A DNA stretch of 64,000 nt. Source: Bathymodiolus brooksi. Taxonomy: Eukaryota > Mollusca > Bivalvia > Mytilida > Modiolidae. A program made the position numbers and the translations under genes. The notes beneath the pieces are model-generated. The model worked only from the letters and a program-made list of their open reading frames with translations, made no database searches and was not told the DNA's origin. The stretch is from the NCBI GenBank assembly GCA_963680875.1, contig OY804589.1, positions 16,574,028 to 16,638,027 of the forward strand, given 5' to 3'. Positions 12,046 to 22,319 of the stretch are shown piece by piece (the first letter of the stretch is position 1; the number at the start of each line of letters is the position of its first letter).

Positions 12046-12234
12046 ATGTAATTAATATTATCATGTTCCTTCCTACGTCTTTTACATACAACACAAATGA
12101 CAATAAATATGATAATAAATACAGCACCGATCCCACATACAATGGCTATGATATATTTAGATTCTAAGGCTAATTTTTCTGTTGTTATGTCACATCTCTC
12201 ACCGGAATAAACATAATGACCGTCTTCGTTACAT
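12046..12234 (-). CDS. Gene A exon 7: end of EGF, membrane helix, stop-transfer
   Basis: Acceptor TTGTTTCAG, donor TACAT/GTAAGT, phase 2 in and phase 2 out. It completes the EGF module, then a short acidic stalk (ITTEKLALESKY), a strongly hydrophobic helix of about 24 residues (IIAIVCGIGAVF, then IIIFIVICVVC) and the basic stop-transfer KRRRK. The topology is type I, with the mucin, SEA and EGF regions outside. The tail begins EHDNINY. Confidence 0.9.
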
Positions 12235-12755
12235 CTGAAACAATATATAAATTGTCATACAAATTGAAAATTAGCAACTTATGGTCGACAATTAAACCCA
12301 ACAGTGAATCACTCTTCCGATTGTCCTCGAATGAATTGCCAAAGAGAAATATCATTATCTAAAACCATATACCAAGACCCAATTTACATGGTACTTAGAG
12401 TACAAACTCCTGCTTTAATCCAACATTTCTTGTATATACCACTGCGAGTAGGTTTCATGATTTCTGGGAAATCAATGGCATTTAGCATCGATTTAAACAC
12501 GAGAAGACAATATTTTCATCACATGTTTGAGAGCTAGCAATATTTACTAATATTCATATATTCAATGAAAATGGCACAATGCCATACACTTGACAAGCCT
12601 AAAATAGCAACCGAAAACAATTTTTTACAGGAAGTGAAGATCTATATGTTTTATGTTACTCTATATAGATGTCAGCCAAAGGGAAACTAAGCTTTATTGC
12701 ATCACACATTTATCATAAGTTATAATCGTAGTCTAAAGTCAAACGAGTTTTAAGT

Positions 12756-12803
12756 TTAATGCATGACTAAAAATTACGCAGCTGGTAGACAATATCCCTT
12801 TAA
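12756..12803. mobile_element. Scar of the TTAA transposon in copy A
   Basis: TTAATGCATGACTA is followed by about 30 bp matching the right terminus of the 8 kb element (TACGCAGCTGGTAGACAATA then TCCCT), then TTAATGCATGACTA again. The position matches the copy B insertion site. Confidence 0.8.
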
Positions 12804-12846
12804 TGCATGACTAAATACATAGATGTTAAATGCGTATTAAGTTCGT

Positions 12847-13112
12847 ATGGTTATGATTATGGTGTTTAACGCCACGTTAGGCAATATTCCAGTTATTTCG
12901 CGGCGGTAGGTGTTATTGGTGGAGGAAACCGGAGTACACAGAGAAAACCAACAACCTGTGGCAAAACACTGACAAATTTAATAACACAAAAGGTTGCATT
13001 GAGGATACCACCCTATCAACGGGATTCAAACTTTAGTGGCGAAAGGCAGTTATTGCACAGGTATTTGTAAATCCAACTATCATACAATCACGACCACGAC
13101 GGCCACATGTAT
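12847..13112. repeat. Dispersed GGAGGAAACCGGAGTAC repeat (copy A)
   Basis: A widespread element with GTGTTTAACGCCAC, a TTATTGGTGGAGGAAACCGG core and a TAGTGGCGA ending. Its paralogue is at 59950-60215. Other copies are near 22168-22312, 32190-32435, 38415-38645, 38800-38910 (minus) and 55228-55330 (minus). It is SINE-like in size and I recall such repeats from bivalve genomes. Confidence 0.75.
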
Positions 13113-13584
13113 GTAATATACTGGTAGAGATGCTATGTAAATGATGTAAATGTATTAAAACTATGCTTCTCCTTCCTCAGGCATGGAGGTTGACTTTAAC
13201 CGATATCCGCTATAGTATTTACGCCCGTTGGTTTACTTGCAGCTACAGACTTTAAATTGTTTGTATTTGCAATCCCATACATAGTATTATACGTGTTAGA
13301 ATCCATCTAATGTTTGTTTCATTACATCAGTCGATCTGACAAGGTTTCCTTTTGTCGTTGTTCTTGCATTTGTGGTCATTGTGTTGTCTGTGCTTCTTCA
13401 ATTTACGGATTCTGATTATCTTTTGGTATCTTCAAACTCTTCTTATAACAGTTGTAAATATGACACATATTTGTTTAATGAATCACGAGTGAGAAAATAT
13501 TACTTAACGCCTGTTAATCCATACACAATTTCTCTTTGCTTCAATGAAGATTTAAAATACAAATAGACTGCTAAGTTGACTTAC

Positions 13585-13741
13585 ACACATCGCTTCTCTC
13601 CAGCTGAATCTTTGTAGCATGTTCCATGATCACACCACTTCGATTTGTCCTTACATTTCTGTACACACAGATTGTTAACGATTATGTACTCATCACTTCC
13701 ACAAGTGTTTTTTGCTTTATTTTCTTCGATTTGTTTGAAAG
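13585..13741 (-). CDS. Gene A exon 6: EGF-like domain, first part
   Basis: Acceptor AATTTCCAG, donor TGTGT/GTAAGT, phase 1 in and phase 2 out. It encodes 51 whole codons with six cysteines: CGSDEYIIVNNLC, then VQKC, KDKSKWC, DHGTC and YKDSAGEKRC. With exon 7 (CNEDGHYVYSGERC) it forms an EGF-like module with canonical C-x-C spacing between cysteines 4 and 5 and a YSGERC ending. The two extra upstream cysteines (1122 and 1134) may pair with each other. In membrane mucins, EGF modules often sit between SEA and the membrane. Confidence 0.88.
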
Positions 13742-13759
13742 CTGGAAATTAAACAGTAA

Positions 13760-15320
13760 TCACCGAAAATGTATTAAGCGCATCTTTACATATACGATAA
13801 GAAGGATAATACAGTTTGAAGCTGTGATCAACATGTATACATTTTTAAAACTGGGGTAAACATAATTGCATGTATATGAAGATTCACACACGCGTATTTC
13901 CGGACATATTGCTTTCAGGGTGAGCTGGAATATTTAAAGTACCTTTGTACATACATACATTAAAATGTTAATGTTGTTTCTATATATCTTTATTTTCCGG
14001 AAAAAATACTGAAGATTGCTTTCTATTTACATCGATTTTAGTAAAAAAAGTTGATTTGCGGTCATGTCATTTCCAAGGAATTTATAGATTCAAAATGCCG
14101 TCAAATTAAAAAATGTCAAAAACATAGTCACAGTTTGTCGAGTAACTTTCAGACTGAAAACATGGAGGTCAGTAAATTTTGATTTATTATATCTGCCCTT
14201 CCACTTGAATAATAAGATAATAGATATAATGAAAAAATTGTAAACTAACGATTGAAATATTATTTGATGATTCCTTGGGACCTGGTATAAATGATGTAAC
14301 TAGCGTTGTGTTGGCAACTTTTCGATAACATACTATTGATGATATGTTTTGTATTTTCCTTCGATTTTGGTCTGAGAAATCCATTGACGTAAGACATATC
14401 AACGACAATATAAATACATTTGTCCAAATAACTTGATGATACCATTTGACATTTCGCCTATTGTGCTTTTAGTTGTGTTTGTCTTCGTCCTGTGTCTTGT
14501 GTGCCCAATGTTGCCAGTTCCTCTGGATTGTTCTTATTTGATTGTCCCTTCGGTTTTCATGAACGTGCATTGTAAAATAATGGATTTGTATTCAACACCG
14601 ACTTGTGTTCTCCAGTATATAGTTCAACCCACCATTTCTTTAGAAATGCCTGTACCAAATCAGGGTCATTACGGTTTTCACAGTTTTCCGGTTGTTGACT
14701 GATTTTGTCTATTTATATAATTATGAATTTTTACTTTCCCTTTGTAAGATTGTTCGGAGTTCGGTAATTTTTTTATTACCCTTATTTAGGTACTGACGTA
14801 ATTTATAAGATATATGTTTTTTTATCGAAATTTTCGTGTCGCTCATCTTTTTAGTTTTTTGTGTTTTGCTTTGTTTGTTTGTTGTTTTGTTTGTCTTCGT
14901 ACTGTTTTATGTATCCACTATTGCCAGTTTCCTTGGATTTTCCATTCTTGATTGCCCCTATAGGTTTTTCTAACGTTTATTTAGAGTTTCTAGGTCATGT
15001 GATTATTAATAAGAATAAGGTTCGCCTCCCTCAGGCATGTGCGACCTAGCAGAATTTTGCTATCCTGTTTAGGTTCTTTAGTGTGTTGTTCTCAAAGACT
15101 TTTAAGTGAATGAGCTTTCAAATATTTTGGCTTTGGGCATACCTGATAAATATTTTTCAGGTTATTCCAGAACCACATTGTTAATATCTACCTTTCTATT
15201 AAGCTTAATGTTTACCCACCATCGACTAGTGTTCTCAGTGTTCTGCTTTATGTAGCTTAGACTTAGCTTTAACTCATCGCCTACTAATGTATCATTGAAT
15301 TCAGCTCTGTTTAGTTTGAG
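13760..15320. other. Intron between exons 6 and 5; no gene
   Basis: AT-rich intron shared with copy B. It carries two single copies of the dispersed element behind the 72 bp array (14470-14545 and 14880-14965) and a CTCCCTCAGGCATG word near 15025, related to the 37 bp array of copy B. Confidence 0.6.
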
Positions 15321-15324
15321 CTTT

Positions 15325-16075
15325 AATATAACCCACCTTTATCCAATGTTGTTATTGTGTTCTGCTTAATGTACTTTGATATAACCCACCTTTATCCAAT
15401 GTTGTTATTGTGTTCTGCTCAATGTACTTTGATATAACCCACCTTTATCCAATGTTGTTATTGTGTTCTGCTCAATGTACTTTGATATAACCCACCTTTA
15501 TCCAATGTTGTTATTGTGTTCTGCTCAATGTACTTTGATATAACCCACCTTTATCCAATGTTGTTATTGTGTTCTGCTCAATGTACTTTGATATAACCCA
15601 CCTTTATCTAATGTTGTTATTGTGTTCTGCTCAATGTACTTTGATATAACCCACCTTTATCCAATGTTGTTATTGTGTTCTGCTCAATGTACTTTGATAT
15701 AACCCACCTTTATCCAATGTTGTTATTGTGTTCTGCTCAATGTACTTTGATATAACCCACCTTTATCCAATGTTCTTATTGTGTTCTGCTCAATGTACTT
15801 TGATGTAACCCACCTTTATCTAATATTGTTATTGTGTTCTTTTCAATGTACTTTGATATAACCCACCTTTATCCAATGTTGTTATTGTGTTGTGCTCAAT
15901 GTACTTTGATATAACCCACCTTTATCCAATTTCTTATTGTGTTCTGCTCAATGTACTTTGATATAACCCACCTTTATCTAATATTGTTATTGTGTTCTGC
16001 TCAATGTACTTTGATATAACCCACCTTTATCTAATATTGTTATTGTGTTCTTTTCAATGTACTTTAGGGTCAACG
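15325..16075 (-). repeat. 53 bp minisatellite duplicating a splice donor about 14 times
   Basis: The 53 bp unit contains the 3' end of exon 5, the AAAG/GTGGGT donor and the first intron bases. I count 14 occurrences of the donor core (CCCACCTTTAT on the plus strand, with small variants). Copy B at 62235-62345 has only two. Because 53 is not a multiple of 3, and a stop follows the first donor, only the exon-proximal donor at 16025/16024 keeps the downstream frame. Confidence 0.92.
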
Positions 16076-16209
16076 AAAGGTTGCCAAGGGAGCCATGTAC
16101 AGACAATTCTTTCGTTTTCTGTAGTATTTCATTTCCAAGTCTTTTTGTTGAAGTGGATTTTTCATATGGTTTCACATTCATGAAAAAGTATGGTAGTATA
16201 CTACCTTTT
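16025..16209 (-). CDS. Gene A exon 5: SEA cleavage strand and C-terminal part
   Basis: Acceptor TTTCTCTATAG, donor AAAG/GTGGGT, phase 2 in and phase 1 out. It encodes 61 codons beginning KGSILPYFFMNVK, after a split Arg. Gly-Ser here occupies the SEA autoproteolysis position (family consensus G/SVVV), so cleavage between residues 1049 and 1050 is plausible though the following residues are not consensus. The exon ends at the first donor of a 53 bp tandem array that repeats the exon end, donor and intron start about 14 times. Reading through the first donor meets a stop after GGLYQSTLSRTQ. The copy B exon is also open. Confidence 0.85.
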
Positions 16210-17078
16210 CTATAGAGAAAGTTAAGAAATATAAATAGCAAAAACAAATGCTGAAATGTTCAGCTCAAAGAAATTGCAGTATACAAAGAAAAATCATAGT
16301 GATAATATTATATATATGACAACTTTTGTTCACGAAGATTACACAAATGATGCATAAATAGCTTCACCCCGTCACCTGTCATTGAAGTGCCTGTGCCAAG
16401 TCAGGGTAGTATGCGGTCATGTATATGTCATGTATATGTCATGTATATATCGTATAGGGGTATCGATTTTGCCTGTTTTGAAAATGATTCGCTAAAATTT
16501 TGGAACTTTTGCGACTGTGTGGAATTTTTTCTGCATTTTATATCTTTTGTTTGGTTACATATTAGAATGTTATTCGATTGATAACATACACAAATTGTTT
16601 TAATTGTTTCATTGAGCTTGGTGATGAAACGAGGTTATATTACCTAGTAAACTATATCTGACAAATGATTCTAAAAGTCATCTGATATCTCTATTTGTAA
16701 CGGATTATACAACTAATACGTTAGAAATAAACTGAATTATGCACGAAAACAAAATGAATAAAAAACAATATTATAATTTGCCCATTTCTCTGTGTGTCGC
16801 TGGACCAATCAAATACAGAATACATGTACCACTTGCATTTTTTGGGGGTGTATTTTTTTACGGATTTATTTATTCTTCATGTTGGTTTTGCTTTGTTTTA
16901 TTTTTGGCATTGGTTCGTTTTTTTAAATGTTGTGCTGCTACATTTAACCGATATCTACTTCATGCAGTTCTAATGATTGGCACTTCCAACAAATTAAAAA
17001 TAATGCTTACAATTAAAATCCATTAATCGAAAATACCCTTTGGCTTTATCTTAATTTGAAAAAGTAAATATTGATTAC

Positions 17079-17137
17079 CTAAAGCTATATACTGTGACAT
17101 TTTCAAAACCATCAATCTTGTTATACACCTGATTCAA
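17079..17137 (-). CDS. Gene A exon 4: middle of SEA domain
   Basis: A 59 nt micro-exon with acceptor TATTTTTTCAG and donor TTTAG/GTAATC, phase 0 in and phase 2 out. It encodes LNQVYNKIDGFENVTVYSF, then a split Arg. This is the helix-strand segment that precedes the cleavage strand in SEA domains, where family members often read L..vY..i.gF..v.V..f. One sequon (NVT) is present. The matching exon in copy B is destroyed by a deletion. Confidence 0.85.
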
Positions 17138-17639
17138 CTGAAAAAATATACCAGTAAATAGACTTTCATAAATATGTAAGTATTTTTTATAAAGATATAC
17201 AAATACAATACACATGACTTCTAATATCACCCTAAGCTAGCAACTGTTTGGAAGGAAAATGATGCATCACTATATATTTCCAGCTCACCATATGAACACA
17301 GGTGGTCATCCTGACCCACGATAAAAATAGAATATTGTTGAAAGTGACATAAAACATAAAAGTTATTCTTAATCAACCCTGATATTTACTCTCTAATAGT
17401 TTTAATCAATAAATGCTGAATTAGGATAATTGTCAACTACATCTTTACTGGCGCCCAAAGATATTTAAATTATACGGATTCCCGTTCTGTAGACTATAAG
17501 CTTACCTAATGACAGTATTTCTGAAGCGCGCCGTGCGCATTTAATTAGATATTTGCGTTTTTATCATTATCGCTAGATCGATACATAGTATCTCTGCTGG
17601 TGGACTATTAGCCCTCGAGGGTAACATCTGCCTAGTGGT

Positions 17640-17960
17640 CATGGTTTATCAGATATATCTATGTTTGACGTTTAAGTCATCACATTGAAAGTTTTACTGT
17701 CGCCACATTAACGTGGATAACCGTTACGGAATATCTGGGTCACAAATGACAACGGATATGTTCCACTTGTTGTAAGCAATTATTGGTCCTTCCATCATTC
17801 ATAGCATCACCATTTTTTGTAAACAAGAATCACACGACGGCTGCGAATAGTAGAGCAGGCACTGCCTACCCCTACGTTCACCCATAGTGAGGTTCGTGTT
17901 GCTTAATCTTTAGTTTTCTGTGTAGTGTTTTGTATTTCATTCTTTGCCCTTGTTTTCCTT
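17640..17960 (+). mobile_element. Degenerate LINE tail fragment
   Basis: Shares wording with the other LINE pieces (CTAGTGGTCATGGTTTATCAG, cut here to its core; GGAATATCTGGGTCACAAATG), with in-frame stops. It is repeated at 63840-64000 at the window edge. It lies in the intron between exons 4 and 3. Confidence 0.5.
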
Positions 17961-17969
17961 TTTTTGGGC

Positions 17970-18700
17970 GTTGCATACCGGTAGTTTGTCCTTCGATCAA
18001 CGGGTTCTTATTACCCCTTTGGTATTTTCAGACTTTTCTTTCAAATTATTTACTAAAGAGGACCTGAAGTTATGTAAAGGACATAAACACGGGACGTACT
18101 GACAAAGGTATATCTTAAAGCTCCGATGCCTACCATCGAATGCATTAAAACAGCAAAGCAAACTAGTAATTACCTAAAGCTGAAAGAAGTTCTTGATATT
18201 AGAATAACATCAACATACTAGACGATTTTACCTGGCCTGTTTATGCGCTTTTCATTTTATTGCTCCAAAAGATGAAATCAACTCAGACATGGTAAGGTCA
18301 ATATAAGGATACAGTGGTGTGTTACAGGTATGTGATCCTTTGTGTTCAATGGTTTAAGGTGAAATATGGTTGTTCGTTTTGTTGATATTAGTGGAATTGT
18401 TGACCATAACTGTTTAAACTTTCTTTTCATAAACATTATATATTTTAGCAATCCCCAGCGAATAGTGAAAGTGTACTAATACAAAACGAAGTTTAATATT
18501 TAATTGACACACACACATTAATGAATAAAGATAACAATATAATACAAATAAAGGTAAACATATTATGGACACTCTGACCTCTTAAAATAATATCTTAAAT
18601 AAAGTAAGCACTTTTTTCTCTCAAAATGTCCTTAACTGAACATTAAAACCAGGAAATGTCTAACCCTATTCAATAACGAAATATAATAATTCAATTCAGT
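17970..18700. other. Intron between exons 4 and 3; nothing recognised
   Basis: AT-rich sequence with short LINE-tail words at 17930-18030 and no convincing open frame. Confidence 0.55.
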
Positions 18701-18718
18701 ATACATGTAAGAACTTAC

Positions 18719-18831
18719 GAGCCCCTCCATCTTATCTTTGTAGTCACGAAACTGTTTGGTTGAATTATTTCCAAACTGATCTCTCCAAGTCTCGTTTAAT
18801 GAAATCTTGAGGTAAATTTTAAGAGCAATTC
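18719..18831 (-). CDS. Gene A exon 3: first part of SEA domain
   Basis: Acceptor TTTCATTTCAG, donor CTC/GTAAGTTC. The exon enters in phase 1 (completing Gly) and leaves in phase 0. It encodes 37 residues reading IALKIYLKISLNETW, then FGNNSTKQFRDY, then KDKMEGL. This pattern (beta strand, sequon-rich loop, amphipathic helix) is typical of the start of a SEA domain. Two N-glycosylation sequons are visible (NET, NST). The assignment depends on exons 4 and 5, which complete the fold. Confidence 0.85.
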
Positions 18832-19167
18832 CTGAAATGAAATAAAAATATAATTAGTATTTTAGAAGAATTAAAAAAAGTCAAATGTTTTGAATACCAA
18901 TTTCATGAAATGCTATGGGAATGGTTGAATTTATGTGAGTTCGGGTTTCCCACAATTCAATAATTATTGTTTCATATTGCAGGACTACCAGAAAATTATT
19001 GCAGTTGTAATTTGATCTATTATTCATTGTAATGTTGGTTTGAGAACAATTTCTGTGTACACTTTAATATATCATTACACTACGATATCTGTGAGCAATT
19101 CTCATTCTTATTCTAGATATAGAAAAAAATATTGAACTATTAGACCATAAACTTTAATAAAACTTAC

Positions 19168-22086
19168 CTTTCTGTGGCGTCTTCGAAAATGGTTTCGTTG
19201 TTGTAACAGCATTAGACGAAGATGCAGTAGCAATTGTTGATGTAATGACTGCCGCATCATTAGTTGTTGGTTTTGTTGATGGTACTGAAGTAACTGTTGG
19301 TCTAGTCACTGTTGCAGCATTAGTTGTTGGTTTTGTTGATGGCACTGAAGTAACTTTTGGTGTAGTCACTGCTGCAGCATTAGTTGTTCGCTTTGGTGAT
19401 GGGACTGAAGTAACTGTTGGTGTAGTCACTGCTGCAGCATTAGTTGTTGGCTTTGTTGATGGGACTGAAGTAACGGTTGGTGTAGTCACTGCTGCAGCAT
19501 TAGTTGTTGGCTTTGTTGATGGGACTGAAGTAACGGTTGGTGTAGTTACTGCTGCAGCATTAGTTGTTGGCTTTGTTGATGGTACTGAAGTAACTTTTGG
19601 TGTAGTCACTGCTGCAGCATTAGTGGTTGGTTTTGTTGATGGGACTGAAGTAACTGTTGGTGTAGTCACTGCTGCAGCATTAGTGGTTGGCTTTGTTGAT
19701 GGGACTGAAGTAACTGTTGGTGTAGTCACTGCTGCAGCATTAGTTGTTGGCTTTGTTGATGGGACTGAAGTAACTGTTGGTGTTGTCACTGCTGCATCAT
19801 TAGTTGTTGGCTTTGTTGATGGGACTGAAGTAACTGTTGGCGTAGTCACTGCTGCAGCATTAGTTGTTGGCTTTGTTGATGGGACTGAAGTAACTGTTGG
19901 TGTAATCACTGATGCAGCATTAGTTGTTGGCTTTGTTGATGGGACTGAATTAACTGTTGGTGTAGTCACTGCTGCAGCATTAGTTGTTGGCTTTGTTGAT
20001 GGGACTGAAGTAACTTTTGGTGTAGTCAGTGCTGCAGCATTAGTTGTTGGTCTTGTTGATGGTACTGAAGTAACTGTTGGTGTAGTTACTGCTGCACCAT
20101 TAGTGGTTGGCTTTGTTGATGGGACTGAAATAACTGTTGGTGTAGTCACTGCTGCAGCATTAGTTGTTGGCTTTGTTGATGGGACTGAAGTAACTGTTGG
20201 TGTAGTCACTGCTGCAGCATAAGTTGTTGGCTTTGTTGATGGTACTGAAGTAACTGTTGGTGTAGTCACTGCTGCAGCATTAGTTGTTGGTTTTGTTGAT
20301 GGGGCTGAAGTAACTGTTGGTGTAGTCACTGCTGCAGCATTAGTTGTTGGCTTTGTTGATGGTACTGAAGTAACTGTTGGTGTAGTCAGTGCTGCAGTAT
20401 TCGTTGTTGGTTTTGTTGATGGGACTGAAGTAACTGTTGGTGTAGTCACTGCTGCAGCATTAGTTGTTGGCTTTGTTGATGGTACTGAAGTAACTGTTGG
20501 TGTAGTCACTGCTGCAGCATTAGTTGTTGGCTTTGTTGATGGGACTGAAGTAACTGTTGGTGTTGTCACTGCTGCATCATTAGTTGTTGGCTTTGTTGAT
20601 GGGACTGAAGTAACTGTTGGCGTAGTCACTGCTGCAGCATTAGTTGTTGGCTTTGTTGATGGGACTGAAGTAACTGTTGGTGTAATCACTGATGCAGCAT
20701 TAGTTGTTGGCTTTGTTGATGGGACTGAATTAACTGTTGGTGTAGTCACTGCTGCAGCATTAGTTGTTGGCTTTGTTGATGGGACTGAAGTAACTTTTGG
20801 TGTAGTCAGTGCTGCAGCATTAGTTGTTGGTCTTGTTGATGGTACTGAAGTAACTGTTGGTGTAGTTACTGCTGCACCATTAGTGGTTGGCTTTGTTGAT
20901 GGGACTGAAATAACTGTTGGTGTAGTCACTGCTGCAGCATTAGTTGTTGGCTTTGTTGATGGGACTGAAGTAACTGTTGGTGTAGTCACTGCTGCAGCAT
21001 AAGTTGTTGGCTTTGTTGATGGTACTGAAGTAACTTTTGGTGTAGTCACTGCTGCAGCATTAGTTGTGGTGGTAGGTGTCGTACTAACTGGAGTTGTGGT
21101 AGTAGGTGTTGAAGGAACTTGAATTGTGGTAGTAGGTGTTGTAGGAACGTGAGTTGTTGTAGTAAGGGTTGTAGGAACTGGAGTTGTGGTGGTAGGTGTT
21201 GTAGGAACTGGTGTTGTAGTAACTGGAGTTGTGGTAGTAGCTGTTGTAGGAACTGGTGTTATAGTAACTTGAGTTGTGGTAATAGGTGTTGTAGTAACTT
21301 GAGTTGTGACAGTAGGTGTTGTAGTAGCTTGAGTTGTGATAGTAGGTGTTGTAGTAGCTTGAGTTGTGGTAGTAGGTGTTGTAGTAACTTGAGTTGTGGT
21401 AGTAGGTGTTGTAGGAACTGGAATTGTGGTGGTAGGTGTTGTAGGAACTGGAGTTGTGGTAGTATTTGTTGTAGGAACTAGTGTTGTGGTAGTAGGTGTT
21501 GTAATAACTGGAGCTATGGTTGTAGGTGTTGTAGTAGCTTGAGTTGTGGTAGTAGGTGGTGTATTAACTGGAGTTGTGGTAGTAGGTGTTGTAGGAACTT
21601 GAGTAGTGGTAGTAGGTGTTGTAGGAACTGGAGTTGTAGTAGTAGGTTTTGTAGGAACTGGAGTTGTGGTAGTAGGTGTTGTAGGAACTGGAGTTGTGGC
21701 AGTAGGTATTGTAGGAGCTGGTGTTGTTGTGGTAGGTGTTGTAGGAACTAGAGTTGTGGTAGTAGGTGGTGTATTAACTGGAGTTGTGGTAGTAGGTGTT
21801 GTAGGAACTTGAGTAGTGGTAGTAGGTGTTGTAGGAACTGGAGTTGTAGTAGAAGGTTTTGTAGGAGCTGGAGTTGTTGTGGTAGGTGTTGTAGGAACTA
21901 AAGTTCTTTTGGTAGGTGTTGTAGGAAATAGTTTTGTAGTGGTAAGAGTTGTGGGAACAGGAGCTGTTCTGGTAGGTGTTATTGTTTTATTTTTTGTTGC
22001 TGACATGGGTGTTGTAGCGAATACAGGTATGGTTTTAGTTGCTTTTGATGAAGCTACATTGCTATGTTCTGTACTGTTTGCCTTTA
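19168..22086 (-). CDS. Gene A exon 2: giant Thr/Pro-rich mucin repeat exon
   Basis: This single 2,919 nt exon (973 codons, phase 1 at both ends) encodes the heavily O-glycosylatable region. The acceptor is a T-run followed by GCAG at 22090-22087, and the donor is AAAG/GTAAGT at 19168/19167. After a short unique start with an NST sequon come about 30 units of 10 residues (TTTTPVPTTP type, residues about 50-357). About 30 units of 20 residues follow (PSTKPTTNAAAV core, residues about 357-965). Both unit lengths are multiples of 3, so copy-number changes keep the frame, and the 1-1 phase symmetry makes the exon skippable in frame. An open frame continues upstream to 22162, but that stretch is intron. 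The mucin function is inferred from composition, SEA/EGF linkage and the signal peptide. Confidence 0.88.
19240..21062 (-). repeat. 60 bp coding VNTR with a 780 bp higher-order repeat
   Basis: About 30 tandem 60 bp units encode 20-residue mucin repeats. Diagnostic variants recur at exactly 780 bp (13 units). The block 19741-20255 matches 20521-21035 base for base as far as I can read, including the minority variants ATAACTG, GCTGCACC and GATGCAGC. This indicates a recent block duplication by unequal exchange or replication slippage. Confidence 0.93.
21063..21990 (-). repeat. 30 bp coding VNTR (10-residue Thr/Pro mucin repeats)
   Basis: About 30 units of 30 bp encode PVPTTPTTTT-type decapeptides. 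They lie N-terminal of the 60 bp array in the same exon. Units are more diverged from each other than in the 60 bp array, suggesting an older or less homogenised array. A segment near 21540-21660 is repeated near 21765-21850, including the unusual GGTGGTGTATTAACT variant. Confidence 0.88.
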
Positions 22087-22319
22087 CTGCAAAAAAAATT
22101 AATATTAATCTCTGCGATATACACATATATACAGTGGATAGAAATAAATCATTGATGTGCAAAACTGCTGGGTGTTTAGCGCCACTTTCAAAACTATTTC
22201 AGTTATATCGTTTCGTCAGTTTTATTGGTGGATGAAACCAGAGTAACCGGAGAAAACCACTGACCTGTCGCAAGTCACTAACAAACTTTATCACATAATG
22301 TTGTATTCTCTACATTGTC

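Larger units (their letters stand above)
1..17800. repeat. Segmental duplication, copy A
   Basis: Collinear with 36605-64000. Matching blocks by eye: A 4040-5110 with B 36830-38065; A 5520-6500 with B 42830-44090; A 6600-12760 with B 45480-51890; A 12800-17800 with B 59900-64000. A 2285-4038 (SINE, 97 bp array) is missing from B. The repeat offset implies a duplication unit of at least about 36 kb. Confidence 0.9.

Noticed and set aside
19245..20222. Plus-strand open frame of 325 codons through the mucin array (VVGFVDGTEVTVGVVTAAAL repeats)
   Set aside because: It is the antisense of the coding VNTR. A unit divisible by 3 keeps it open, and there are no splice or start signals. The minus frame has a signal peptide, SEA, EGF and consistent phases.
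22087..22162. Upstream extension of the mucin open frame with its own ATG
   Set aside because: This stretch is intron: a T-run followed by GCAG lies at 22087-22090, and the signal-peptide exon at 23683 joins exactly in phase at 22086.
21119..22235. Cys- or Val/Gly-rich plus-strand frames over the 30 bp array
   Set aside because: Antisense shadows of the Thr/Pro coding repeat. The Cys-rich look comes from reading ACA/ACT codons in reverse.
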